From positions 22,258,001-22,322,000 of the forward strand of contig OX579637.1 of the NCBI GenBank assembly GCA_951230915.1: a DNA stretch of 64,000 nucleotides, read 5' to 3'. Made by a program: the position numbers and the translations under genes. How positions within the stretch are numbered: the first letter of the stretch is position 1; each line of letters opens with the position of its first letter. Positions 1 to 13,800 of this stretch are shown here, piece after piece. The stretch comes from Antitrichia curtipendula (lineage: Eukaryota > Streptophyta > Bryopsida > Hypnales > Leucodontaceae). The notes beneath the pieces are model-generated. The model did not search any database and was not told the origin of the DNA. It was given only the letters and a program-made list of their open reading frames with translations.

Positions 1-3000
1 GAGGGTGTTTGCAAATTACACAACTTTCTTCAAGTCACATTCAAAATGAAATTCTATGACATTTGATGTGGGCCGTCTTTAAAGTATAGGTCTGGCTTAT
101 TTCCTAGTGTTTTTATTATTCAGGTATGGACTGATTAAGTGCTACACACAAATTAAATATGTTCATGCATTCTAATACTTGAGGGTGTTTGCAAATTACA
201 CCACTTTCTTCAAGTCACATTCAAAATGAAATTCCATGACATTTGATGTGGGCCGCCTCTAAAGTATAGGTCTGGCTTATTTCCTAGTGTTTTTATTATT
301 CAGGTATGGACTGATTAAGTGCTACACACAAATTAAATATGTTCATGCATTCTAATAGTTGAGGGTGTTTGCAAATTACAAAACTTTCTTCAAGTCACAT
401 TCAAAATGATATTCTATGACATTTGATGTGGGCCACCTCTAAAGTATAGGTCTGGCTTATTTCCTAGTGTTTTTTTTATTCAGGAATGGACAGATTAAAT
501 GCTACACAAAAATTAAATATGATCATGCATTCCTATACATGAGGGTGTTTGCAAATTACACGACTTTCTTCAAGTCACATTCAAAATGAAATTCTATGAC
601 ATTTGATGTGGGCCGTCTCTAAAGTATAGGTCTGGCTTATTTCCTAGTGTTTTTATTATTCAGTTATGGACTGATTAAGTGCTACACACAAATTAAATAT
701 GTTCATGCATTCTAATACTTGAGGGTGTTTGCAAATTACACCACTTTCTTCAAGTCACATTCAAAATGAAATTCCATGACATTTGATGTGGGCCGCCTCT
801 AAAGTATAGGTCTGGCTTATTTCCTGGTGTTTTTATTATTCAGGTATGGACTGATTAAGTGCTACACACAAATTAAATATGTTTATGCATTCTAATAGTT
901 GAGGGTGTTTGCAAATTACAAAACTTTCTTCAAGTCACATTCAAAATGATATTCTATGACATTTGATGTGGGCCACCTCTAAAGTATAGGTCTGGCTTAT
1001 TTCCTAGTGTTTTTTTTATTCAGGTATGGACAGATTAAATGCTACACAAAAATTAAATATGATCATGCATTCCTATACATGAGGGTGTTTGCAAATTACA
1101 CAACTTTCTTCAAGTCACATTCAAAATGAAATTCTATGACATTTGATGTGGGCAGTCTCTAAAGTATAGGTCTGGCTTATTTCCTAGTGTTTTTATTATT
1201 CAGGTATGGACTGATTAAGTGCTACACACAAATTAAATATGTTCATGCATTCTAATACTTGAGGGTGTTTGCAAATTACACCACTTTCTTCAAGTCACAT
1301 TCAAAATGAAATTCCATGACATTTGATGTGGGCCTCCTCTAAAGTATAGGTCTGGCTTATTTCCTAGTGTTTTTATTATTCAGGTATGGACTGATTAAGT
1401 GCTACACACAAATTAAATATGTTCATGCATTCTAATACTTGAGGGTGTTTGCAAATTACACCACTTTCTTCAAGTCACATTCAAAATGAAATTCCATGAC
1501 ATTTGATGTGGGCCGCCTCTAAAGTATAGGTCTGGCTTATTTCTTAGTGTTTTTATTATTCAGGTATGGACTGATTAAGTGCTACACACAAATTAAATAT
1601 GTTCATGCATTCTAATAGTTGAGGGTGTTTGCAAATTACAAAACTTTCTTCAAGTCACATTCAAAATGATATTCTATGACATTTGATGTGGGCCACCTCT
1701 AAAGTATAGGTCTGGCTTATTTCCTAGTGTTTTTTTTATTCAGGTATGGACAGATTAAATGCTACACAAAAATTAAATATGATCATGCATTCCTATACAT
1801 GAGGGTGTTTGCAAATTACACAACTTTCTTCAAGTCACATTCAAAATGAAATTCTATGACATTTGATGTGGGCCGTCTTTAAAGTATAGGTCTGGCTTAT
1901 TTCCTAGTGTTTTTATTATTCAGGTATGGACTGATTAAGTGCTACACACAAATTAAATATGTTCATGCATTCTAATACTTGAGGGTGTTTGCAAATTACA
2001 CCACTTTCTTCAAGTCACATTCAAAATGAAATTTCATGACATTTGATGTGGGCCGCCTCTAAAGTATAGGTCTGGCTTATTTCCTAGTGTTTTTATTATT
2101 CAGGTATGGACTGATTAAGTGCTACACACAAATTAAATATGTTCATGCATTCTAATAGTTGAGGGTGTTTGCAAATTACAAAACTTTCTTCAAGTCACAT
2201 TCAAAATGATATTCTATGACATTTGATGTGGGCCACCTCTAAAGTATAGGTCTGGCTTATTTCCTAGTGTTTTTTTTATTCAGGAATGGACAGATTAAAT
2301 GCTACACAAAAATTAAATATGATCATGCATTCCTATACATGAGGGTGTTTGCAAATTACACGACTTTCTTCAAGTCACATTCAAAATGAAATTCTATGAC
2401 ATTTGATGTGGGCCGTCTCTAAAGTATAGGTCTGGCTTATTTCCTAGTGTTTTTATTATTCAGGTATGGACTGATTAAGTGCTACACACAAATTAAATAT
2501 GTTCATGCATTCTAATACTTGAGGGTGTTTGCAAATTACACCACTTTCTTCAAGTCACATTCAAAATGAAATTCCATGACATTTGATGTGGGCCGCCTCT
2601 AAAGTATAGGTCTGGCTTATTTCCTGGTGTTTTTATTATTCAGGTATGGACTGATTAAGTGCTACACACAAATTAAATATGTTTATGCATTCTAATAGTT
2701 GAGGGTGTTTGCAAATTACAAAACTTTCTTCAAGTCACATTCAAAATGATATTCTATGACATTTGATGTGGGCCACCTCTAAAGTATAGGTCTGGCTTAT
2801 TTCCTAGTGTTTTTTTTATTCAGGTATGGACAGATTAAATGCTACACAAAAATTAAATACGATCATGCATTCCTATACATGAGGGTGTTTGCAAATTACA
2901 CAACTTTCTTCAAGTCACATTCAAAATGAAATTCTATGACATTTGATGTGGGCAGTCTCTAAAGTATAGGTCTGGCTTATTTCCTAGTGTTTTTATTATT

Positions 3001-3420
3001 CAGGTATGGACTGATTAAGTGCTACACACAAATTAAATATGTTCATGCATTCTAATACTTGAGGGTGTTTGCAAATTACACCACTTTCTTCAAGTCACAT
3101 TCAAAATGAAATTCCATGACATTTGATGTGGGCCTCCTCTAAAGTATAGGTCTGGCTTATTTCCTAGTGTTTTTATTATTCAGGTATGGACTGATTAAGT
3201 GCTACACACAAATTAAATATGTTCATGCATTCTGATAGTTGAGGGTGTTTGCAAATTACACCACATTCTTCAAGTCACATTCAAAATGAAATTCCATGAC
3301 ATTTGATGTGGGCCGCCTCTAAAGTATAGGTCTGGCTTATTTCCTAGTGTTTTTATTATTCAGGTATGGACTGATTAAGTGCTAAACACAAATTAAATAT
3401 GTTCATGCATTCTAATAGTT
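1..3420. repeat. Nested HOR: trimer (540 bp) within a 10-mer (1.8 kb), two copies
   Basis: Three monomer types alternate. Type A has ACACAACT and GCCGTCT, type B has ACACCACT, AATTCCATG and GCCGCCT, and type C has ACAAAACT, ATGATATTC, GCCACCT, a T8 tract, CAGATTAAAT and GATCATGCATTCC. The order is ABC-ABC-ABBC, giving a 10-monomer unit. The unit at 1-1800 returns at 1801-3420, nine monomers long. Private marks recur at the same places: GCCGTCTTT at 71 and 1871, CAGGAATGG at 481 and 2281, CCTGGTG at 822 and 2622, GGCAGTC at 1151 and 2951, GGCCTCC at 1331 and 3131. I counted about six differences between 1-1440 and 1801-3240. Confidence 0.9.
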
Positions 3421-4680
3421 GAGGGTGTTTGCAAATTACACCACTTTCTTCAAGTCACATTCAAAATGAAATTCTATGACATTTGATGTGGGCCGGCTCT
3501 AAAATATAGGTCTGGCTTATTTCCTAGTGTTTTATTTATTCACGTGTGGACTGATTAAATGCTACACACAAATTAAATATGTTCATGCATTCTTATACTT
3601 GAGGGTGTTTGCAACTTACACAACTTTCTTCAAGTCACATTCAAAATGAAAGTCTATGACATTTGATGTGGGCCTCCTCTAAAGTATAGGTCTGGCTTAT
3701 TTCCTAGTGTTTTTTTTATTCACGTGTGGACTGATTAAATGCTACACACAAATTATATATGTTCATGCATTCTGATAGTTGAGGGTGTTTGCAAATTACA
3801 CAACTTTCTTCAAGTCACATTCAAAATGAAATTCTATGACATTTGATGTGGGCAGTCTCTAAAGTATAGGTCTGGCTTATTTCCTAGTGTTTTTATTATT
3901 CAGGTATGGACTGATTAAGTGCTACACACAAATTAAATATGTTCATGCATTCTAATACTTGAGGGTGTTTGCAAATTACACCACTTTCTTCAAGTCACAT
4001 TCAAAATGAAATTCCATGACATTTGATGTGGGCCTCCTCTAAAGTATAGGTCTGGCTTATTTCCTAGTGTTTTTTTTATTCACGTGTGGACTGATTAAAT
4101 GCTACACATAAATTAAATAAGTTCATGCATTCTAATACCTGAGGGTGTTTGCAAATTACACCACTTTCTTCAAGTCACATTCAAAATGAAATTCTATGAC
4201 ATTTGATGTGGGCCGCCTCTAAAGTATAGGTCTGGCTTATTTCCTAGTGTTTTTATTATTCAGGTATGGACTGATTAAGTGCTACACACAAATTAAATAT
4301 GTTCATGCATTCTGATAGTTGAGGGTGTTTGCAAATTACACAACTTTCTTCAAGTCACATTCAAAATGAAATTCTATGACATTTGATGTGGGCCGGCTCT
4401 AAAATATAGGTCTGGCTTATTTCCTAGTGTTTTATTTATTCACGTGTGGACTGATTAAATGCTACACACAAATTAAATATGTTCATGCATTCTTATACTT
4501 GAGGGTGTTTGCAACTTACACAACTTTCTTCAAGTCACATTCAAAATGAAAGTCTATGACATTTGATGTGGTCCGCCTCTAAAGTATAGGTCTGGCTTAT
4601 TTCCTAGTGTTTTTCTTATTCACGTGTGGATTGATTAAATGCTCTACACAATTTGAATATGTTCTTGCAGTCTAATACCT
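3421..4680. repeat. CACGTG-type variant monomers with a 900-bp (5-mer) spacing
   Basis: Here the A/B/C trimer order breaks down. Several monomers replace CAGGTATGGAC by CACGTGTGGAC and use GCCGGCTCTAAAATATAGG. The monomer pair at 3421-3780 resembles the pair at 4321-4680: both share GCCGGCTCTAAAATATAGG, a TTTATTTATT tract and AAAGTCTATGAC with GCAACTTACA. This gives a local 900-bp spacing. The final monomer (4501-4690) is the most eroded nearby, with GCTCTACACAATTTGAATAT and TTGCAGTC, which suits a junction between two amplification blocks. Confidence 0.75.
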
Positions 4681-7600
4681 GAGGGTAATGCAACTTATAC
4701 CACTTTCTTCAAGTCACATTCAAAATGAAATTCCATGACATTTGATGTGGGCCGCCTCTAAAGTATAGGTCTGGCTTATTTCCTAGTGTTTTTATTATTC
4801 AGGTATGGACTGATTAAGTGCTACACACAAATTAAATATGTTCATGCATTCTAATAGTTGAGGGTGTTTGCAAATTACAAAACTTTCTTCAAGTCACATT
4901 CAAAATGATATTCTATGACATTTGATGTGGGCCACCTCTAAAGTATAGGTCTGGCTTATTTCCTAGTGTTTTTTTTATTCAGGTATGGACAGATTAAATG
5001 CTACACAAAAATTAAATATGATCATGCATTCCTATACATGAGGGTGTTTGCAAATTACACAACTTTCTTCAAGTCACATTCAAAATGAAATTCTATGACA
5101 TTTGATGTGGGCCGTCTCTAAAGTATAGGTCTGGCTTATTTCCTAGTGTTTTTATTATTCAGGTATGGACTGATTAAGTGCTACACACAAATTAAATATG
5201 TTCATGCATTCTAATACTTGAGGGTGTTTGCAAATTACACCACTTTCTTCAAGTCACATTCAAAATGAAATTCCATGACATTTGATGTGGGCCGCCTCTA
5301 AAGTATAGGTCTGGCTTATTTCCTAGTGTTTTTATTATTCAGGTATGGACTGATTAAGTGCTACACACAAATTAAATATGTTCATGCATTCTAATAGTTG
5401 AGGGTGTTTGCAAATTACAAAACTTTCCTCAAGTCACATTCAAAATGATATTCTATGACATTTGATGTGGGCCACCTCTAAAGTATAGGTCTGGTTTATT
5501 TCCCAGTGTTTTTTCTATTCACGTGTAGACTTAGTAAATGCTACACACAAATTATATATGTTCATGCATTCTGATAGTTGAGGGTGTTTGCAAATTACAC
5601 AACTTTCTTCAAGTCACATTCAAAATGAAATTCTATGACATTTGATGTGGGCCGGCTCTAAAATATAGGTCTGGCTTATTTCCTAGTGTTTTTTTTATTC
5701 ACGTGTGGACTGATTAAATGCTACACATAAATTAAATAAGTTCATGCATTCTAATACTTGAGGGTGTTTGCAAATTACACCACTTTCTTCAAGTCACATT
5801 CAAAATGAAATTCTATGACATTTGATGTGGGCCGGCTCTAAAATATAGGTCTGGCTTATTTCCTAGTGTTTTTTTTATTCACGTGTGGACTGATTAAATG
5901 CTACACATAAATTAAATATGTTCATGCATTCTGATAGTTGAGGGTGTTTGCAAATTACACCACATTCTTCAAGTCACATTCAAAATGAAATTCCATGACA
6001 TTTGATGTGGGCCGCCTCTAAAGTATAGGTCTGGCTTATTTCCTAGTGTTTTTATTATTCAGATATGGACTGATTAAGTGCTACACACAAATTAAATATG
6101 TTCATGCATTCTAATAGTTGAGGGTGTTTGCAAATTACAAAACTTTCTTCAAGTCACATTCAAAATGATATTCTATGACATTTGATGTGGGCCACCTCTA
6201 AAGTATAGGTCTGGCTTATTTCCTAGTGCTTTTTTTATTCAGGTATGGACAGATTAAATGCTACACAAAAATTAAATATGATCATGCATTCCTATACATG
6301 AGGGTGTTTGCAAATTACACCACTTTCTTCAAGTCACATTCAAAATGAAATTCTATGACATTTGATGTGGGCCGTCTCTAAAGTATAGGTCTGGCTTATT
6401 TCCTAGTGTTTTTATTATTCAGGTATGGACTGATTAAGTGCTACACACAAATTAAATATGTTCATGCATTCTAATACTTGAGGGTGTTTGCAAATTACAC
6501 CACTTTCTTCAAGTCACATTCAAAATGAAATTCCATGACATTTGATGTGGGCCGCCTCTAAAGTATAGGTCTGGCTTATTTCCTAGTGTTTTTATTATTC
6601 AGGTATGGACTGATTAAGTGCTACACACAAATTAAATATGTTCATGCATTCTAATAGTTGAGGGTGTTTGCAAATTACAAAACTTTCTTCAAGTCACATT
6701 CAAAATGATATTCTATGACATTTGATGTGGGCCACCTCTAAAGTATAGGTCTGGTTTATTTCCCAGTGTTTTTTCTATTCACGTGTGGACTTAGTAAATG
6801 CTACACACAAATTATATATGTTCATGCATTCTGATAGTTGAGGGTGTTTGCAAATTACACAACTTTCTTCAAGTCACATTCAAAATGAAATTCTATGACA
6901 TTTGATGTGGGCCGTCTCTAAAGTATAGGTCTGGCTTATTTCCTAGTGTTTTTATTATTCAGGTATGGACTGATTAAGTGCTACACACAAATTAAATATG
7001 TTCATGCATTCTAATACTTGAGGGTGTTTGCAAATTACACCACTTTCTTCAAGTCACATTCAAAATGAAATTCCATGACATTTGATGTGGGCCGCCTCTA
7101 AAGTATAGGTCTGGCTTATTTCCTAGTGTTTTTATTATTCAGGTATGGACTGATTAAGTGCTACACACAAATTAAATATGTTCATGCATTCTAATAGTTG
7201 AGGGTGTTTGCAAATTACAAAACTTTCTTCAAGTCACATTCAAAATGATATTCTATGACATTTGATGTGGGCCACCTCTAAAGTATAGGTCTGGTTTATT
7301 TCCCAGTGTTTTTTCTATTCACGTGTGGACTTAGTAAATGCTACACACAAATTATATATGTTCATGCATTCTGATAGTTGAGGGTGTTTGCAAATTACAC
7401 AACTTTCTTCAAGTCACATTCAAAATGAAATTCTATGACATTTGATGTGGGCCGTCTCTAAAGTATAGGTCTGGCTTATTTCCTAGTGTTTTTATTATTC
7501 AGTTATGGACTGATTAAGTGCTACACACAAATTAAATATGTTCATGCATTCTAATACTTGAGGGTGTTTGCAAATTACACCACTTTCTTCAAGTCACATT

Positions 7601-8460
7601 CAAAATGAAATTCCATGACATTTGATGTGGGCCGCCTCTAAAGTATAGGTCTGGCTTATTTCCTAGTGTTTTTATTATTCAGGTATGGACTGATTAAGTG
7701 CTACACACAAATTAAATATGTTCATGCATTCTAATAGTTGAGGGTGTTTGCAAATTACAAAACTTTCTTCAAGTCACATTCAAAATGATATTCTATGACA
7801 TTTGATGTGGGCCACCTCTAAAGTATAGGTCTGGCTTATTTCCTAGTGTTTTTTTTATTCAGGTATGGACAGATTAAATGCTACACAAAAATTAAATATG
7901 ATCATGCATTCCTATACATGAGGGTGTTTGCAAATTACACAACTTTCTTCAAGTCACATTCAAAATGAAAGTCTATGACATTTGATGTGGGCCGTCTCTA
8001 AAGTATAGGTCTGGCTTATTTCCTAGTGTTTTTATTATTCAGTTATGGACTGATTAAGTGCTACACACAAATTAAATATGTTCATGCATTCTAATACTTG
8101 AGGGTGTTTGCAAATTACACCACTTTCTTCAAGTCACATTCAAAATGAATTTCCATGACATTTGATGTGGGCCGCCTCTAAAGTATAGGTCTGGCTTATT
8201 TCCTAGTGTTTTTATTATTCAGGTATGGACTGATTAAGTGCTACACACAAATTAAATATGTTCATGCATTCTAATAGTTGAGGGTGTTTGCAAATTACAA
8301 AACTTTCTTCAAGTCACATTCAAAATGATATTCTATGACATTTGATGTGGGCCACCTCTAAAGTATAGGTTTGGTTTATTTCCCAGTGTTTTTTCTATTC
8401 ACGTGTGGACTTGGTAAATGCTACACACAAATTATATATGTTCATGCATTCTGATAGTTG
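4681..8460. repeat. Trimer (540-bp) HOR block, interrupted
   Basis: After a 1-bp loss at about 4686 the A-B-C trimer resumes. Clean trimers run at 4681-5580 and in four successive units at 6301-8460 (starts near 6301, 6841, 7381, 7921). Most third monomers (5401, 6661, 7201, 8281) are chimeras: a type C first half joined to GGTTTATTTCCCAGTG, CACGTGTGGAC and TTAGTAAATG or a one-base variant of it. The unit at 7741 keeps the plain C form. The stretch 5581-5940 instead carries GCCGGCTCTAAAATATAGG and ACATAAATTAAATAAG monomers, as in the preceding block. Confidence 0.85.
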
Positions 8461-10800
8461 AGGGTGTTTGCAAATTACACAACTTTCTTCAAGTCACATT
8501 CAAAATGAAATTCTATAACATTTGATGTGGGCCGGCTCTAAAATATAGGTCTGGCTTATTTCCTAGTGTTTTTTTTATTCACGTGTGGACTGATTAAATG
8601 CTACACATAAATTAAATAAGTTCATGCATTCTAATACTTGAGGGTGTTTGCAAATTACACCACTTTCTTCAAGTCACATTCAAAATGAAATTCCATGACA
8701 TTTGATGTGGGCCGCCTCTAAAGTATAGGTCTGGCTTATTTCCTAGTGTTTTTATTATTCAGGTATGGACTGATTAAGTGCTACACACAAATTAAATCTG
8801 TTCATGCATTCTAATAGTTGAGGGTGTTTGCAAATTACACCACTTTCTTCAAGTCACATTCAAAATGAAATTCTATGACATTTGATGTGGGCTGCCTCTA
8901 AAATATAGGTCTGGTTTATTTCCTAGTGTTTTTTTTATTCACGTGTGGACTTATTAAATGCTACACACAAATTATATATGATCATGCATTCTGATAGTTC
9001 AGGGTGTTTGCAAATTACACAACTTTCTTCAAGTCACATTCAAAATGAAATTCTATAACATTTGATGTGGGCCGCCTGTAAAGTATAGGTCTGGCTTATT
9101 TCCTAGAGTTTTTTTTATTCAGGTATGGACTGATTAAATGCTACACACAAATTAAATATGTTCATGCATTCTGATAGTTTAGGGTGTTTTCAAATTACAC
9201 AACTTTCTTCAAGTCATTTTAAAAATGAAATTCTATGACATTTGATGTGGGCCGCCTCTAAAATATAGGTCTGGCTTATTTCCTAGTGTTTTTTTTATTC
9301 ACGTGTGGACTGATTAAATACTACACACAGATTAAATATGTTCACGCATTCTGAAAATTGAGTGTGTTTTCAAATTACAAAACTTTCTGCAAGTCACATT
9401 CAAAATGATATTCTATGACATTTGATGTGGGCCGCCTCTCAAGTATAGCTCTGGTTTATCTCCTTGTGTTTTCTTTATTCAAGTGCGGACTGATTAAATG
9501 CTACACACAAATTAAATATGTTCATGCATTCTTATACTTGAGGGTGTTTGCAAATTACACAACTTTCTTCAAGTCACATTCAAAATGAAATTCTATGACA
9601 TTTGATGTGGGACGCCTGTAAAGTATAGGTCTGGCTTATTTCCTAGTGTTTTTTTTTTTCAGGTATGGACTGATTAAATGCTACCCACAGATTAAATATG
9701 TTCATGCATTCTGATAATTGAGTGTGTTTTCAAATTACACAACTTTCTTCAAGTCATTTTAAAAATGAAATTCTATGACATTTGATGTGGGCCGCCTCTA
9801 AAATATAGGTCTGGCTTATTTCCTAGTGTTTTTTTTATTCACGTGTGGACTGATTAAATACTACACACAGATTAAATATGTTCAAGCATTCTGATAATTG
9901 AGTGTGTTTTCAAATTACAAGACTTTCTGCAAGTCACATTGAAAATGTTATTCTATGACATTTGATGTGGGCCGCCTCTAAAGTATAGGTCTGGCTTATT
10001 TCCTAGTGTTTTTTTATTCAGGTATGGACTCATTAAATGCTACACAAAAATTAAATATGATCATGCATTCTTATACATGAGGGTGTTTGGAAATTACAGA
10101 ACGTTCTTCAAGTCACATTCAAAATGAAATTCTATGTCATTTGATGTGGGCCGCCTCTCAAGTATACGTCTGGTTTATCTCCTAGTGTTTTCTTTATTCA
10201 AGTGTGGACTGATTAAATGCTACACACAAATTAAATATGTTCATGCATTCTTATACTTGAGGGTGTTTGCAAATTTCACCACTTTCTTCAAGTCACATTC
10301 AAAATGAAATTCTATGACATTTGCTGTGGGTGGCCTCTAAAGAATAGGACCGGTTTATATCCCGTCTTTTTTTTAAATCACGTGTGGCTGGATTAAATGG
10401 TCCACAAATATTAAATATGTTCATGCATTCTAATAGTTGAGGGTGTTTGCAAATTACACCACTTTCTTCAAGTCACATTCAAAATGAAATTCTATGACAT
10501 TTGATGTGGGCTGCCTCTAAAATATAGGTCTGGCTTATTTCCTAGTGTTTTTTTTATTCACGTGTGGACTTATTAAATGCTACACACAAATTATATATGA
10601 TCATGCATTCTGATAGTTCAGGGTGTTTGCAAATTACACAACTTTCTTCAAGTCACATTCAAAATGAAATTCTATAACATTTGATGTGGGCCGCCTGTAA
10701 AGTATAGGTCTGGCTTATTTCCTAGAGTTTTTTTTATTCAGGTATGGACTGATTAAATGCTACACACAAATTAAATATGTTCATGCATTCTGATAGTTTA
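8461..10800. repeat. Divergent mixed monomers with a ~1.62-kb partial duplication
   Basis: Monomer order is irregular and substitutions are more frequent. Characteristic forms include TTCTATAACATT, GCCGCCTGTAAAG, CCTAGAGTTT, AAGTCATTTTAAAAATG and GAGTGTGTTTTCAAATTAC. The run 8821-9540 is repeated at about 10440-11160, an offset of 1619 because the T tract near 10010 is one base shorter. The block also contains one monomer of the right-hand subfamily (listed separately). It looks like an older zone from which the following 5-kb HOR drew monomers; that direction of descent is inference. Confidence 0.75.
10261..10440. repeat. Isolated right-subfamily monomer inside the left array
   Basis: This single monomer carries the marks of the subfamily that otherwise starts about 31 kb downstream: TTGCTGTGGG, GGCCTCTAAAGAATAGG, CCCGTCTTTTTTTTAAATCA, CGTGTGGCTGG and TCCACAAATATT. 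Its neighbours on both sides are ordinary left-type monomers. It has private changes not usual in the main right block (AAATTTCACC, AGGACCGG, TTATATCCC, AATGGTCC), so it is not a fresh copy of those monomers. It may be an old relic or seed of the subfamily, or an early transfer that has since diverged. Confidence 0.9.
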
Positions 10801-13800
10801 GGGTGTTTTCAAATTACACAACTTTCTTCAAGTCATTTTAAAAATGAAATTCTATGACATTTGATGTGGGCCGCCTCTAAAATATAGGTCTGGCTTATTT
10901 CCTAGTGTTTTTTTTATTCATGTGTGGACTGATTAAATACTACACACAGATTAAATATGTTCACGCATTCTGAAAATTGAGTGTGTTTTCAAATTACAAA
11001 ACTTTCTGCAAGTCACATTCAAAATGATATTCTATGACCTTTGACGTGGGCCGCCTCTCAAGTATAGCTCTGGTTTATCTCCTTGTGTTTTCTTTATTCA
11101 AGTGCGGACTGATTAAATGCTACACACAAATTAAATATGTTCATGCATTCTTATACTTGAGGGTGTTTGCAAATTACACAACTTTCTTCAAGTCACATTC
11201 AAAATGAAATTCTATGACATTTGATGTGGGCTGCCTCTAAAATATAGGTCTGGCTTATTTCCTAGTGTTTTTTTTATTCACGTGTGGACTTATTAAATGC
11301 TACACACAAATTATATATGATCATGCATTCTGATAGTTCAGGGTGTTTGCAAATTACACAACTTTCTTCAAGTCACATTCAAAATGAAATTCTATAACAT
11401 TTGATGTGGGCCGCCTGTAAAGTATAGGTCTGGCTTATTTCCTAGTGTTTTTTTTATTCAGGTATGGACTGATTAAATGCTACACACAGATTAAATATGT
11501 TCACGCATTCTGAACATTGAGTGTGTTTTTAAATTACAAAACTTTCTTCAAGTCACATTCAAAATGATATTCTATGACCTTTGACGTGGGCCGCCTCCCA
11601 AGTATAGCTCTGATTTATCTCCTTGTGTTTTCTTTATTCCAGTGCGGACTGATTAAATGCTACACACAAATTAAATATGTTCATGCATTCTTATACTTGA
11701 GGGTGTTTCCAAATTACACAACTTTCTTCAAGTCAAATTCGAAATGAAATTCTATGACATTTGATGTGGGCCGCCTCTAAAGTATAGGTCTGGCTTATTT
11801 CCTAGAGTTTTTTTTATTCAGGTATGGACTGAGTAAATGCTACACACAAATGAAATATGTTCATGCATTCTGATAGTTCAGGGTGTTTTCAAATTACACA
11901 ACTTTCTTCAAGTCATTTTCAAAATGAAATTCTATGACATTTGATGTGGGCCGCCTCTAAAATATATGTCTGGTTTATCTCCTAGTGTTTTCTTTATTCA
12001 AGTGTGGACTGATTAAATGCTACACACAAATTAAATATGTTCATGCATTCTTATACTTGACGGTGTTTGCAACTTACACCACTTTCTTCAAGTCACATTC
12101 GAAATGAAATTCTATGACATTTGATGTGGGCCGCCTGTAAAGTAAAGGTCTGGCTTATTTCCTAGTGTTTTTTTTATTCAGGTATGGACTGATTAAATGC
12201 TACACACAAATTAAATATGTTCATGCATTCTGATAGTTCAGGGTGTTTGTAAATTACACAACTTTCTTCAAGTCATTTTCAAAATGAAATTCTATGACAT
12301 TTGATGTGGGCCGCCTCTAAAATATAAGTCTCGCTTATTTCCTAGTGTTTTTTTTATTCACGTGTGGACTTAGTAAATGCTACACACAAATTGTATATGT
12401 TCATGCATTCTAATAGTTCAGGGTGTTTGCAAATTACACAACTTTCTTCAAGTCACATTCAAAATGAAAGTCTATGTCATTTGATGTGGGCCGCCTCTCA
12501 AGTATAGGTCTGGTTTATCTCCTAGTGTTTTCTTTATTCAAGTGAGGACTGATAAAATGCTACACATAAATTAAATAAGTTCATGCATTCTAATACTTGA
12601 GGGTGTTTGCAGATTACACAACTTTCTTCAAGTCACATTCAAAATGAAATTCTATGACATTTGATGTGGGCCGCCTCTAAAGTATAGGTCTGGTTTATTT
12701 CCCAGTGTTTTTTTTATTCACGTATGGACTGATTAAATGCTACACAAAAATTAAATATGATCATGCATTCTTATACATGAGGGTGTTTGCAAATTACAAA
12801 ACTTTCTTCAAGTCACATTCAAAATGATATTCTATGACATTTGATGTGGGCCACCTCTAAAGTATAGGTCTGGCTTATTTCCTAGTGTTTTTTTTATTCA
12901 GGTATGGACAGATTAAGTGCTACACAAAATTTAAATATGATCATGCATTCTTATACATGAGGGTGTTTGCAAATTACACAACTTTCTTCAAGTCACATTC
13001 AAAATGAAATTCTATGACATTTGATGTGGGCCGCCTCTAAAGTATAGGTCTGGCTTATTTCTTAGTGTTTTTATTATTCAGGTATGGACTGATTAAGTGC
13101 TACACACAAATTAAATATGATCATGCATTCTTATACTTGAGGGTGTTTGCAAATTACACCACTTTCTTCAAGTCACATTCAAAATGATATACTATGACAT
13201 TTGATGTGGGCCACCTCTAAAGTATAGGTCTGGCTTATTTCCTAGTGTTTTTTTTTTTCAGGTATGGTCTGATTAAATGCTACACAAAAATTAAAAATGA
13301 TCATGCATTCTTATACATGAGGGTGTTTTACAAATTACAGAACTTTCTTCAAGTCACATTCAAAATGGAAGTCTATGTCATTTGATGTGGGCCGCCTCTC
13401 AAGTATAGTTCTGGTTTATTTCCCAGTGTTTTTTATATTCTCGTGTGGACTGATTAAATGCTCCACACAAATTATATATGTTCATGGATTCTAATAGTTG
13501 AGGGCGTTTTCAAATTACACAACTTTTTTCAAGTCACATTCAAAATGATATTCTATGACATTTGATGTGGGCCGCCTCTAAAGTATAGGTCTGGCTTATT
13601 TCCTAGTGTTTTTATTATTCAGGTATGGACTGATTAAATGCTACACAAAAATTAAATATGTTCATGCATTCTTATACTTGAGGGTGTTTGCAAATTACAC
13701 CACTTTCTTCAAGTCACATTCAAAATGAAAGTCTATGTCATTTGATGTGGGCCGCCTCTAAAGTATAGTTCTGGTTTATTTCCCAGTGTTTTTTTTATTC

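Noticed and set aside
1..180. Origin of the 180-bp unit from two 90-bp halves (TTTCTTCAAGT at 25 and TTTATTCAAGT-like sequence at 115, exactly 90 apart)
   Set aside because: Comparing the two halves over all 90 positions gives only about 28% identity, the chance level, so the local match is not evidence of an ancestral dimer.
9174..9190. Telomere-like TTTAGGG at about 9178, 10798, 15838 and 21238
   Set aside because: Each is a single heptamer produced by a small change from the usual TTGAGGG at the monomer edge; there is no tandem run.
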